Assembly: GCA_028023455.1 (NCBI GenBank)
Contig: JAQFVV010012398.1
Span: 4,984,682-5,048,681, forward strand
From: Epiperipatus broadwayi
Taxonomy: Eukaryota; Onychophora; Udeonychophora; Euonychophora; Peripatidae
Length of the DNA stretch: 64,000 bases
Reading direction: 5' to 3'
Shown: piece after piece, positions 24,140 to 34,369 of the stretch
Position numbering within the stretch: position 1 is the stretch's first letter
Layout of the letters: the number at the start of each line of letters is the position of its first letter
Translations under genes and position numbers: made by a program
The notes under the pieces: generated by a model
Database searches by the model: none
Told to the model about the DNA's origin: nothing
The model's input: only the letters and a program-made list of their open reading frames with translations

Positions 24140-24625
24140 CAGAGTTACAAGAGTATTACATAACTTGGATTTCTGTGTGTAAATTACATGGACAATCCAA
24201 AGTTATAGGTTATTGGTTTATATAAGATTGCAGGAATTTTTATATGCTGTGGATTAGTTACAAGGGTTTTACATAGCTTGGATTTCTGTGATTACATGGG
24301 CAATCCATAGATGTAGGTTTACATATAGAAAAATTGATTTACATGAGATTACATCAATTTTTTCATGCTGTGGATTAGTTATAAGAGTTTTATGTGTTTT
24401 GGATTGCAGTGGGTACATGGGTAAAACATAGTTGTAGATTTATGTGCAGTTGATTTATTTATTTACATGAGATTATAAGAATTTTTATATGCTGTGAATT
24501 AGTTACAAGAGTTTTATATAATTTGGATTGCTGTGGTTACATAGGCAATCTACTGTTATAAGTTTAGTTGTTTTATTGATTTACACAAGATTATTTAAAT
24601 TTTACATGCTCTGGACTGCTGTATC
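24140..24625 (+). repeat. tandem repeat, about 120-bp unit, four copies
   Basis: Units start near GATTAGTTACAAGAGTTTTA and contain 'TGGATT-CTGTG-TTACATGG-CAATCCA' then TTTACATGAGATTA. Copies begin about 24145, 24253, 24375 and 24488, diverging rightwards. The frame at 24528-24812 overlaps the array and is not a credible gene. Confidence 0.75.
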
Positions 24626-24629
24626 TATG

Positions 24630-25640
24630 GATACAAACCAGGTTTTGTTTTATATGTGGTTGGGTTGCCTAAGTAACATAGGTAAGAGACTAGAAATTTC
24701 CACAGTAGTGTGGCAATTGTCTGTAAGATCAATGTCAGTTATTTTTGATTTTTTAGAGTGTTATATCTTCTTTGGGTACCCAGGCTTTCTCTTGATTTCA
24801 TTGGCAATGTAAGTTGAGGAGAGTGTTCACATAGGTAGGAAGCATGACAGAATTGCTTTCATAATTCTTACAATACCACATGCCTATTTTCTGGTGCATT
24901 TGAATAGATGAATGTTTCAGAGACAAATGGTGGTACAGTTATGTTAAAATTGTTTGCAATTGTTAAGTTGGAGTTTATGGTAGGTTAGACTCTAGATCTA
25001 GCTGTATGTTAGAGGTGGAGGCTGAGTAAGGCTTGATGAGGTTTAAATATGAGATTCTTGGGTAGAGAGTCCAGACATAGGGAGACAGGGTAAAATCTGA
25101 GTAGATAGTTAGGCTCGGCATTGCTATTGGAAGTGTCTCATGTTTTTTGAAATTATCTTTTTAACTTGATGTTAGTTGAAGATTTGTATAAAAAATAAAA
25201 TAAAAATTGGAAATAAGTTATCAACTAATTGGAAATTGAAAAAGATATATAGTTTTTTTTTCTGCTAGCCTAAAGTTTTGATTATTTTATAAGCATAAAC
25301 AGGCAGAGCTTGTTAACTTGGTTATGAGCAAGTAAACTAATTGCTGGGAACGTGAAATCGAATTTTTATTACTTAAACAAAGATCAGAGTTTGCTACAAT
25401 AACACTAAAAATAAATGTATGATTGACTGACCTTTGGATTTTAAAACTCAGTACTGATATTATTGGAGGCAGTCACCGGCCATATGATGGCTTTTTTAAA
25501 AAAAATTATCATTAGGTAACTTGATTTTAATTGAAAGTTTGAATAAAAAATGTAATCCAAAGTTGGACGTTGTTATTGTCATCATCATTATTATTATTAT
25601 TTACAAGAGGATTCTCATTACTTTTTTCATCAAACATCAC
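24630..25640. other. non-coding stretch, no gene seen
   Basis: No supported frame. 24810-25150 is somewhat richer in G but holds nothing I recognise. Confidence 0.4.
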
Positions 25641-25860
25641 ATGATCACCATTTGTTATGCTTGCTTACAACTGTTAATAAAACAGTGCTCTCAGATCCAA
25701 GGCTTCTCACTGATGAAGGCCACAAGCCAAAAACTAGTCCGGCGATATTGAATGAGTAGGCACTAGATGGGGATTTTATGCACAAGCCTTCTGGCATCCA
25801 TTGATTACTCTAGCTTGCAGTGTGTGGCATATGTATAGTGAGTTTTGCCTGTTTTACTTT
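25640..25860 (+). repeat. hammerhead-bearing repeat HHR-R, copy 1
   Basis: Homologous to 30745-30870 and 31080-31285. Shared blocks are CACCATTTGTTATGCTTGC, 'CAGATCCAAGGC', 'GGCACTAGATGGGGATTTTA', and CATTGATTACTCTAGCTTGC at its right. Relative to the copy at 30745, an internal segment (GCTGCTGGAGAG...) is missing just before GTGCTCTCAG. Non-coding. Confidence 0.75.
25695..25756 (+). ncRNA. degenerate hammerhead ribozyme
   Basis: Same layout as the intact motif at 31128: stem I 5' strand ATCCAA (25695-25700), core CTGATGA (25710-25716), stem II GGC/GCC, and cleavage triplet GTC. However, the second conserved core reads AAAA instead of GAAA, which loses the catalytic general base G12. The inner stem I has C for U next to the cleavage site, and the outer stem has a mismatch (TTGAAT). 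Predicted to be inactive. Confidence 0.65.
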
Positions 25861-25869
25861 TCCCATTAC

Positions 25870-26760
25870 TATTATTATTCTATATATTGCACATATGCCT
25901 ATTATCCCATAAACTGCATACTAAAAGAGAAGTATTCATTCTGCAGTTATTTAAGAAAGTCACTATATGCATCATAATAAATTCTGTTTATTAAAAAAGA
26001 ATATTTTTTAAAAATCTGTTTCAATACTTACCAGTAATCCAAATAAAGCATGATTTTTAATTTGATTACAAAACACTAACATTTTTTTCTGATTCTTTTT
26101 TGTTTGAACAAAATATTTCTCTTTATTTTTCTCTTTATTACATAAGGCTGTTTTTAAAATATAAAAAAAGTCAAAGATTCATTAAAAAAAAAAACAATTT
26201 TTCATAAAATGTTAAAAGTATATTTTCAATTGTAGTTTAAAAAACTGCATTCCTTTACATCCACTTATTTAAATTATAGAAATTTTTCCCTGCTTTAAAT
26301 TGTAGAAATTGTTACCTGCTTGTTTTACAATTTTCCATACTGAAGCTCTTTCTAAAATTTTGCAAAATTATTGTTACATAGTCTGCCCTTTTCAATAGGA
26401 GAATTGTTAAATTCCTGTAACATCTTGAAAGATTTGAAAAATCATGTTCATATACATCTGAAATGTTTCATTAGTTTTTCAAATTGTATACCAGAATATT
26501 TCAAGAAAATGCCAAAATCTTCTGCTATTTCTTTTATTTTATCTCATTTCTACTTCATCAATCAAGTAATATGAACTCTTTTTTTTTGTAATGATTTCCT
26601 TAAGATTTTGAGAAAAAAGATAAAAATTAGAAGTCAATGAAGTACAATAAAGACAAAAAAATTAGCTTAGTCAAGTTTAAAAAAATATAGTAACAACTCT
26701 GACATTAAAATAGAAATTTATAGTAAAAAGATTGGAATTTAACTGATTATAGATATCAAA
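25870..26760. other. AT-rich non-coding stretch, no gene seen
   Basis: The small frame at 26371-26574 has no recognisable motif. Nothing else is supported. Confidence 0.4.
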
Positions 26761-26766
26761 AAAATC

Positions 26767-27622
26767 TGTATGTGATGTGATGCACTGTGACTTCTCTTTA
26801 TATGGAGTCAGGGATCTCTCAGCAACTATGCCCAGAGAAACTTGTTAAGCCACTTTACCTTCCCTTTCCATTCTCCACCCTAAGTTTTACCATAATCTGC
26901 TCAAACCCATTTCCATAACATAATCTTTGTCAACTCCATGGCCTTCATATCTAAATCCCCCTTATATTGCCCAAACCCAGCATAAAAACCAATAACTCAC
27001 TTTCTGTGTAATCACTTTATTCATATTTATTCTTCCATAAATTCATTATTTGTAACCTTTCTGCTTCCAAGCATTTACATTAAAGTAAGAGATGCCTAAT
27101 ATTTTCTATGCCTTCCTTACACAACCTGCAGACTAAATCATCCATATTTTTCCATTTACGTGTATATTCCCTTGTTGCTAAAGATCCCATTCGAGCCTTA
27201 AACAATAAACTACTTTCCTTATTATTATCATAAATTAACTCTCACCCAATGTTCCATTTACTTCTATATATATTTAAACTCATTTTACTATCCATACTAG
27301 TTCTCCAATCCCTATTCTTTATTAATACATCTATTCTTCTATCTCACTCCTTACCACTATAACACTCAACAATCCTCTAACGCAATCATTTCACCTTTTG
27401 TACAAGTATACTGACATAAATTCTTTATCCAAATCTTCTGCATAATGCATTACCTTTCTCACCCATCTTGTTGCCTGCCCTTTACTTGTAACCCAATTAA
27501 ATACTATTTTGGCTATTATTTTATTATCCATAAACTGCAATCTATTGGACATTTTCATTTTACTTTTTGCATCTTTCATATAAAAACTTGATCATCCCAT
27601 TTCTTCTTGAATTGCCTTCTTT
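26767..27622 (-). mobile_element. LINE family A, copy 3 (truncated)
   Basis: Minus-strand 3' part of LINE-A. GTGATGTGATG on the plus strand (26771-26781) marks the 3' end. The Cys/His-knuckle region lies at about 27060-27130 and the segment MKDAKSKMKM...SNRLQFMDNK at 27520-27579. Similarity to the other copies runs to about 27619, immediately before the TATTAGAC target site of the hAT insertion. Several in-frame stops. Confidence 0.8.
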
Positions 27623-27630
27623 TATTAGAC
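27623..27630. repeat. hAT-1 target-site duplication, left
   Basis: TATTAGAC, identical to 29255-29262. Eight bases is the target-duplication length typical of hAT transposons. Confidence 0.9.
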
Positions 27631-29254
27631 CAGTGTTTCCCAACCTTTTTTGGCTCGCATACCACTTGGTAGTACATCACGCTAAATTGTACCATTTTGT
27701 AAAAATGATTGTATTTCGTAAAATTTGTTATTGCGAGTGTGTTATTTTATTTGCATTATAAATATTATAGGGTGACCATGTATGTATTCACATCTCATAA
27801 TGAGACAAATTACATTGAAACATGCCTAAATGTCATGCCAGATTATAAAATCACTGAAATTATTAATGCATTGTAACATATTTATGTGTATGTGTTTGTT
27901 CAAAGTTTCATATTTTTTCCAAAATAATTTATTAAAGATTACATTAAAGGTTATTTGGTACATATTTTGTTCAAAGTGTTTTCTCAATCCTTCATTTGGT
28001 TTTCCTGAATTTGAGTCTGTTTTCTCTTTTTCGGAGCATCTTGCTATTGGTTGGGCCATGGAGAGGATAAATCCAGCATGTCCCAAATCATGGTAAAAAT
28101 AACCTCAGGGGTTATCAGGCTATCTCTTGTTCTTGTTTTCTTTATATTGTTCAGCATGAAGTTAATAGGATTAAAATTTTGATGATTAAATACTAGCTTA
28201 CATCTAGTAATCCACAATAGATGATCAAGAATTAATGAGTCTAATTTCTGGGTATGATCTTTTTCTGATATATTTTTTCAAATTAAATAATTTAGATTGA
28301 TTTGCCTTGATCCGACTCATTATTTATCTACCATTTTGTCATATTTCGTTTACTAATTAATAAATGGTTTTAATAAAAGCACAAAATTATAAAAAAACAA
28401 TTAGTATATTTTCTTATCATAATCAAATTTGTTTATAAAATAAATTTAATGAGATCTTTGTGCTTGTTTCGAACAACATAATTTTTTGAAATTTGGTTCA
28501 AAAGATGCGAGGTTATACCCTTAAGTCTACAGCTGCATTCAATCTGTTTCGATACTTACTTTTTAAAAAAATATATGAAGAAAAAGCTCTTCCTATTAAG
28601 TCCATACTAGTAAACGGTAATAATTTAAGAGCTTTCTCAGAAAGTTTTTCATATTCTTTAATGTTTAATCAAAAATTAATTAGATTGTGTCATTTGAATT
28701 CTACTTGTAAAGTTCTGTCACATGATAATTCTATTAAATTTTCTTTATCCTTTATTGATAATGATGTAGCTTTTTCTAAATTTTCTGCATAAAAGGGGTT
28801 TGAAATCCAATTATCATTTGTGTTTTCGGGTTTTGGAAAATATTTCATGAAAGACGTTTTTAATCCTGTTAAATGTGCTATTATATTTTCTCGTATATCT
28901 TGAGACAGACTAACCTTATTTTCAAACAAAATAATATGTAGTGTTTTGAACACTTCCAGTTGATTGATTTCAATACTTATATATATTACTGTTTCCAAAA
29001 ATCTAATTTTCTTAATCATACTTTCAATTTTATCATTAACATTAAAGATCGTTATCGACTGTACATATAAACAACTTTATTGTATATTATTATTAATTAA
29101 AATAATTTTTATGAATTATAGGAAAAAACATTTCTATATTTTTATGATTTAATTTTTTTTTTTATGTCCACCATTATTGATTATTTTTCGTGTACCACCA
29201 ACCAGCAACTTGCGTACCACCAGTGGTACGTGTACCACAGGTTGGGAAACACTG
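27631..29254 (-). mobile_element. hAT transposon (hAT-1), internally deleted, 1624 bp
   Basis: Left end CAGTGTTTCCCAACC (27631-27645) and right end GGTTGGGAAACACTG (29240-29254) are perfect 15-bp terminal inverted repeats of the hAT type. They are flanked by an exact 8-bp duplication. Subterminal GTACCAC/GTGGTACG repeats lie near the right end (29195-29238). The minus strand carries only the C-terminal part of a transposase. The BED zinc finger and most of the catalytic domain are absent, so the copy is non-autonomous. It sits just beyond the 5'-truncated end of LINE-A copy 3. Confidence 0.93.
28513..29019 (-). pseudogene. hAT transposase C-terminal region, two nonsense codons
   Basis: Minus-strand frame resembling the C-terminus of ZBED5/SCAND3-like hAT transposases. 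It has FPKPENTNDNWISNPFYAEN, then a SLSIKDKENLIELSCDRTLQ segment, and after two in-frame TGA codons (28690-28692 and 28669-28671) the same frame goes on with EYEKLSEKALKLLPFTSMDL and LKSKYRNRLNAAVDLRV. That is the hAT dimerisation region, ending at TAA 28513-28515. The second TGA sits where the family has a Trp in an F-W pair, consistent with a TGG to TGA mutation. No frameshift is needed, so decay is modest. The opposite-strand frame here is a shadow. Confidence 0.85.
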
Positions 29255-29262
29255 TATTAGAC
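29255..29262. repeat. hAT-1 target-site duplication, right
   Basis: TATTAGAC, exact copy of 27623-27630. Confidence 0.9.
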
Positions 29263-30080
29263 TATAGATAAAGGTGGTGCCATCTTTATTGTTAAAAAAG
29301 ATTGTCTTGCCTACAGTTTGAGATTGTTGATAGCTTAAGGATTGATTGTTATCATCTCTATTTATAAGCATTAAAATCTTGAATAATTGGGTTTACTCTC
29401 TTAGTAATTAATTTTAATTTTGTGTGTGTGTGTGTGAATTTTAATTGTTGAACAAATGATTATTAGTTTTAAAAATTCAGTTGTCAGTGCCATTTTATTT
29501 AGCAGCTTTCAATTCCAAATGAATTGAGAGATCATGGTATTTGAAATTGGTTCATTGAGCACGGTGCCCTAATAAAAGAATACAAATGAATGCTTTTTTA
29601 TTATTTAAATTAAATTATTGTTGAGTTGCAAAAACTATTTCAAAAGATTAGTGTTGATTTTGGGGAGATGATTGGGAAATATAACCTGTTTTAGGTTCAA
29701 TCATCTCCATTATTATCTACTTTAGATGTGACTATGAAATTTGACTTGTTTAGTTGTATTTAAAAAGAGGGTCTCTCAAGGTTTCTGGTACAATAAAAAT
29801 GGTGTCCCAAGTAGGGCTGGATTAATTCTTTTTACCTGAGAATTCAGGACAAAAATGACTCTAATGTGTGATTCGATAATATATATGTAGGAGTACACTC
29901 TGAAAAAATTAAATGTAAAAAAACATTTAATTTTAGTGGATATATATTATTTAAATAATAAGTGTAATAATGTTCAAGGTTAAATGGGTTTAAAGGAGAT
30001 TGCCTTGACAACAGTTTGAGATTGTTGATTGTTATTTATATTGGGATTATCTGAGTTTTGACTGGTTTCTAATGTTTATA
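29263..30080 (+). repeat. dispersed repeat R2-related sequence
   Basis: 29430-29710 matches 37220-37590 ('AAATGATTATTAGTTTTAAA', then 'CAGTGCCAT-TTTAGCAGCTTTCA', 'GAATTGAGAGATC', 'TTTTAGGTTCAAT'). 'GATAGCTTAAGGATTGATTG' (29327) recurs at 47487-47511. 'CAGTTTGAGATTGTTGAT' appears twice locally, at 29315 and 30011. No coding capacity. Confidence 0.6.
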
Positions 30081-30730
30081 TACATATTGTAACATTTTGC
30101 ATTTAGGCCTTCTATTGTGTGCTATAAAGTGCTAGTTAATCAAACTATGAAAAAGAAGAATCTTCCATTTATATATATGACTATATATATCTCAAGAACA
30201 TAGTTATATTTCCTGATTAACATGACCTAATATTTATTATGATTTGAATTGCCGATGAAGTTAGTTTTAATTTATTTATGATGGTGCCAGAGGCTGTAGA
30301 CTCACTAACATTTCCCCAGGCATAAATATTAAGCAAGCATATTGGCAAAGGTACTTTATACATTTCAAAAATCAATTTTTAAATAAAAATCTAATAAACT
30401 AAAATTAAGAACGTACAATGAAAAGTTGATATTAATGTTAAATATTTTATTAAGACACATTAAAATATTTAAATGATGCATTGTAAATCACTAATAAATT
30501 GGAAAGCACATATGCTCATCCAGATAATAATGTACAACAAATAATTCAATGGTTCCTATTTAATTCTCTTTTTTTAAGCTTCTTCTAGACATAATCCATG
30601 GATAAAATGAATGCATCTTTGAATAATAAATAAGTGAATGTCTCTATCAGTAATTGAAGCTTCTAGTTAAAATTTATAATTAAATTTAGTTTGCAAACAT
30701 TTAATTAGTCACAATTTAGGATATGAATAT
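30080..30730. other. AT-rich non-coding stretch
   Basis: No supported feature. Confidence 0.4.
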
Positions 30731-30731
30731 C

Positions 30732-30891
30732 TTAAGCCAATAAACATCACGTTCACCATTTCCTATGCTTGCTTATAACTGTTATTAAAACAGGCTGCTG
30801 GAGAGTTGCATTAGATCCTAAGATCTAGATGCAATGCTCTCAGATCCAAGGCTCTTCACTGACAAAGGACATGTGATGTTTATTGGCTTAA
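30732..30891 (+). repeat. HHR-R copy 2 bounded by a perfect 19-bp inverted repeat
   Basis: TTAAGCCAATAAACATCAC (30732-30750) is exactly inverted at 30873-30891. Between them lies the HHR-R repeat from CACCATTTCCTATGCTTGC through CAGATCCAAGGCTCTTCACT. The hammerhead core here is broken: CTGACAA replaces CTGATGA, and the repeat switches to the inverted arm before stem II and GAAA. It looks as though synthesis jumped back and copied the repeat's own start. Confidence 0.8.
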
Positions 30892-31285
30892 AACCAATCC
30901 TGCCTAATATGATAGTGGTGGCTATGGTTAGTAAAGAACCAAATGCACCAAAATGTATGAGTACTGAACTGAGTTCAGACCTATATGACTATATAAGCTG
31001 ATGACCTTGGATTGAAAATATTAAGGTGTTTTCAATTTAAGACTCATAGTTTTGTAGTTAAGTAGAGATAAAAAGCGGCTGCTGGAGGGTTGCATTAGAT
31101 CCTAAGATCTAGGTGACGTGCTCTCAGATCCAAGGCTCCTCACTGATGAAGGCCACAAGCCAGAAACTAGTCTGGTGATATTGGATGAGTAGGCACTAGG
31201 TGGGGATTTTATGCATAACCCTTCTGGCATCCATTGATTACTCTAGCTTGCAGTGTGGCAATATGTATAGTGAGTTTTGCCTGTA
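30790..31285 (+). mobile_element. tandem hammerhead-bearing retroelement (Penelope-like or retrozyme-like)
   Basis: The block GCTGCTGGAGRGTTGCATTA plus ATCCTAAGATCTAG appears at 30793 and again at 31079 (spacing about 286 bp). Each is followed by GCTCTCAGATCCAAGGCTC-TCACTGA. The second unit contains an intact type I hammerhead. Tandem units with a minimal-helix-III type I hammerhead are described in Penelope-like elements and in animal retrozymes. No Penelope RT/GIY-YIG frame is visible in the window, so this is a non-autonomous relative or a terminal fragment. The region ends near the shared 'GTATAGTGAGTTTTGCCTG' (31264-31283). Confidence 0.6.
31128..31186 (+). ncRNA. type I hammerhead self-cleaving ribozyme, intact core
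   Basis: Outer helix I AUCCAA/UUGGAU (31128-31133 with 31181-31186) and inner helix I UCA/UGG (31140-31142 with 31173-31175, one G-U pair), with internal loops GGCUCC and UGAUA between. Core box CUGAUGA is at 31143-31149. Helix II is GGC (31151-31153)/GCC (31159-31161) with loop CACAA. The second core box GAAA is at 31163-31166. The minimal helix III is A-C/G-U closed across UA (31166-31171). The cleavage triplet GUC ends at 31172, so cleavage is expected after C31172. All invariant catalytic bases (C3, G5, A6, G8, A9, G12, A13, A14) are present. The internal loop in helix I facing loop II fits the tertiary contacts of natural fast ribozymes. The 10.1-11.1 position is A/A rather than the usual G-C, a mild weakness. 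Confidence 0.85.
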
Positions 31286-31289
31286 TGAA

Positions 31290-32290
31290 TATCTTACTGG
31301 TAAGTTCTTGGGATTATATAAACCATTGATTATTGTATCATATATGTATTTCTGGGATGAAAGAGCTCATTGATAAGTTCTGTCATTCCCTAAGGCTAGA
31401 CTCAAGCTTTTTGGAGTGACCTTTTTATAGTGAAAGGTGTCCCAAACACTCTGGTTTCACTTCTGTATGATGACTTAGTTCAGCATATGAAAAGTCCAGA
31501 ATGCTTTCTGCATATTGGACTCATGGAAACTACTAGCCAAGAAAAAAGACAAGACAACACAAGACCCTGCTCACAGTTGTATTCCTTTTTTTATACTCCT
31601 CGACCAGTTTTTAGATTTCTGATCAAACATTTTTATCTTTTTTTTTTGTTATCAGAATATAAGAATATATAATCAGAATATATAATCTTGTACATTTTTT
31701 TTAGTTCCTAAGTCTTTTTTTTTTATAAATTACTTAGGCCATCTTTAATTAATGTGTAAAAGATTTCTCTCTGGTTGTAATCTCTTACGTTTATAATTTC
31801 TTTTGTTTATCTAGATAAACAATCTGTATGCCTTTCTATTTTTTCCAATTTTAACTTTTTTTTTTAAATATCACAAATGCCAAAATACTCATGAACTATA
31901 CGCATTTTAATATGCCTCAATATATATATAATAATAATACTTTATAATTTTATTAGTTAAAATTAATGGTATTGCAATATGTATTTGCTCGTACCATATA
32001 TATATATAATTTATTAAAATAAGTGCTTTGAAATATGAAAATAGTATCATTTGAAATGGAAGTTTAGACAAACATTTGAATTTATTAAAGAACTAATTAG
32101 TAAGTAGTAATGTTAAGGGTATACATGAGTGAGATGTTAAAATCTGCATAGGTGTGAGACATGAAGAGTTTGCATGATTATGATAGGGGTTGGTGCACTA
32201 AACTATGAATTTGAAATTTTTTTAAAATAATAATAGATATTGGAGTTTTTTATTCCCTGCATAAGTCAAATAAATAGTAATAATAGACAT
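31290..32290. other. non-coding stretch, no gene recognised
   Basis: The 80-codon frame 31430-31672 has more even base use than its surroundings but no motif I recognise. It might belong to the hammerhead repeat's flank. The rest is AT-rich. Confidence 0.3.
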
Positions 32291-32314
32291 ATAAATTAGA
32301 AGATCTCCAGATCA

Positions 32315-32957
32315 ATGGAGAAAAATATGGAAAAAAAGGCAAGCGTAGACAAGCCAGAGATGCCAAAAGGTAGAACAGCTTATGGAGATGAAGCTGGAAC
32401 AAAAAAACTTAAATCTGCTGAAACAGCACTACTCAGTAGTGACATAAAAATGTATAATTTAATCAAAAAAGACCAACAGCAAATGAATAAAATGTTCAAT
32501 GATTGGCAACAAAAATATTAATTTTGAGAAAACTACAAATGATTAAAGAAGATAGTAGAGAAATAAAGAAATAGTATAGTGAAAATGCAGAAAACATAAA
32601 TAATGAAGTAATAGAAAATGAAAAATCAGTAAATGTGGTACAAGAAAATAACATTGGTGGTAAAAAGTAGTTGCTGAGAGTTAGCAAATAGCTGAACTGT
32701 TAAATTCACTGGATAAAAGTGTGTATGGCCAGTCATGTAGGAGGTCTAAGAAAACTCCTGACCAAAAATTATATCAATGTTTTGGAGTTAGAGAACACAT
32801 AAAGGAAATAAAAACAGATATGCTTTATCAACTTGACAAAATAAAAGCTAAACAATTAACGGTAAAAAAGCCAATGAAGAACATAAAGTTGGAAGACATA
32901 AAACTCAACAACCATAAGACTGATTTTGAGGAAAATGAAAAATATAATCTGAAATGA
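32315..32957 (+). pseudogene. lysine-rich coiled-coil coding remnant, possibly retroelement ORF1
   Basis: Two frames (32315-32521 and 32721-32957) with a Lys/Glu/Asn-rich, heptad-like middle stretch (about 32520-32690, interrupted by stops: DSREIKK, ENINNEVIENEKS). Highly charged coiled-coil sequence before a basic C-terminal part resembles ORF1 proteins of LINEs, which bind RNA as multimers. Weak coding-like sequence continues to about 33240. No zinc knuckle is seen. The family is not identified, so the ORF1 label is inference. Confidence 0.35.
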
Positions 32958-33629
32958 CAGAGATTAAACACCATAGTTTTGGAAAAAATAGCCTCAGTAT
33001 AAGCCAGTTCTTAAAAATTGGTCTGTGCTTAAAGGTGAAGCACCTGTAAATTCAAATGAACTTTCAACTCAAGGTGTGTTACCTATAGCTAGATGTAGAT
33101 ATAATCCTGCCTTTAAGATGAAAGAGAGGATGATAAATTTTTATGGCCATTTAAAATCTCAAGCATCACTCAAGAAATACTGAGAAAGAGATAAAGACTA
33201 AATCTTAATGAAATATAGAAAGTAAAATCTTGATCCCAGACTAAAAAGGATAAAGGAATTAATTTGAAATAAGGCTATAAGGTTTGATAATAGTGATTTG
33301 ACCATATTACATGTAGTTTTTTCTTTTAATTTATATAATGATTTTTAGAATATCTCTAGATAGCAAGTGCCACAAGTTTTTTTTTGGAAGTACAACTTAT
33401 AGTGACAGAAATGGAAATACAATGTTCAATTATTGAAGACAGTCATTTATTACAAATAAAATAAAAAACTGAATGTTATGCTATGCTTTGTGGTCATTTA
33501 CAAGATTCATGTAAATCATGAGTGATTTATGTTGTTGGATTGAAACCTGTGCTAGGTTGGAGAAATGATGGTAATTCATAATGAAGCCACACTTTTTGTT
33601 TTTAAGAAAAATGATTCTTCATTTATTAT

Positions 33630-33942
33630 AGGTGGTTTCCCAGTGGAGGTATTATAATTCTATCTGTATATTCCAGTCGGTGATTTGCTTTATATATTTT
33701 TTTATTATTAGTTATCATATGAAAGTTATAAAGCTAAACTTGTGGTATGGTCCCAGTGTAAGTATGAGATTGAATATATTTCTTAACTTCTAGTGTATTA
33801 TGGTTTTCTCTGTATGTATCAATTGGTGACTTGGTCTATTTTTATTAGTGCTGTTAATAAATATATGGAAGTTATATGGCTACACTTGTGGCATAGTCCC
33901 AGTGTAACTGTGAAGGTTGAAGATATCCCCTAACTTCTAGAG
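33630..33942 (+). repeat. two-copy tandem repeat of about 155 bp
   Basis: 'TATGAAAGTTATAAAGCTAA-CTTGTGG-ATGGTCCCAGTGTAA' (33718) recurs as 'TATGGAAGTTATATGGCTAC-CTTGTGGCATAGTCCCAGTGTAA' (33874). Each is followed by 'TAACTTCTAG'. The hAT-2 insertion lies in the second copy's end. Confidence 0.7.
33935..33942. repeat. hAT-2 target-site duplication, left
   Basis: TTCTAGAG. The right partner at 35944-35951 is TTTTAGAG (7 of 8 identical). Confidence 0.75.
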
Positions 33943-34184
33943 CAGTGATCTTCAACCACTGGGCTGTGGACCGGTGCTGGGCCACAGAAGTTTTCTGCCG
34001 GTCCGCACTAGACTGGCAAGAAAGTTTTTATAACAAAATAATATTTTAAACTTTTAATTAATATAAACAATTTTTATTTATTTTTTCATCGTATTTTTAC
34101 CCGATTAAAAAAAAAAATAGAACAAAAACAAAATCTAATCAATGATATATAAATTAATTTATTTTTCCATTTATCACAGATGTT

Positions 34185-34200
34185 TATGGGGGGAGGGGGG
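34185..34200 (+). repeat. G-rich tract inside hAT-2
   Basis: GGGGGGAGGGGGG near 34188-34200, opposite in strand sense to the C-tracts of the tandem units that follow. Confidence 0.7.
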
Positions 34201-34369
34201 TAGAAACCAAAGGATTTTATTATACAAACTCCGTTTGTCTTTTGATAGCCAATCATGGCCGATTGTCTATGTTGTTAAAACAATAAAATGTAACATGACT
34301 TTTTTTGATCTCTTAAATTTTTTCTACTCTCTCTTTTAATATTTCATTTTTAGTGTTTTTTTTTTTTTT

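Noticed and set aside
24528-24812. 94-codon hydrophobic frame
   Set aside because: Begins in the 120-bp tandem array and is built from its diverged units. No domain.
27826-28096. Overlapping 86- and 88-codon frames on both strands
   Set aside because: Inside the non-coding part of hAT-1 and no recognisable domain in either frame.
28493-28792. 99-codon plus-strand frame
   Set aside because: Antisense shadow of the hAT transposase remnant, which matches its family on the minus strand.
31004-31025. CTGATGACC-TTGG-ATTGAAAAT, a second hammerhead-like core between the two units
   Set aside because: The stem II and GAAA spacing is superficially right, but no helix I or helix III with a cleavage triplet can be formed around it.
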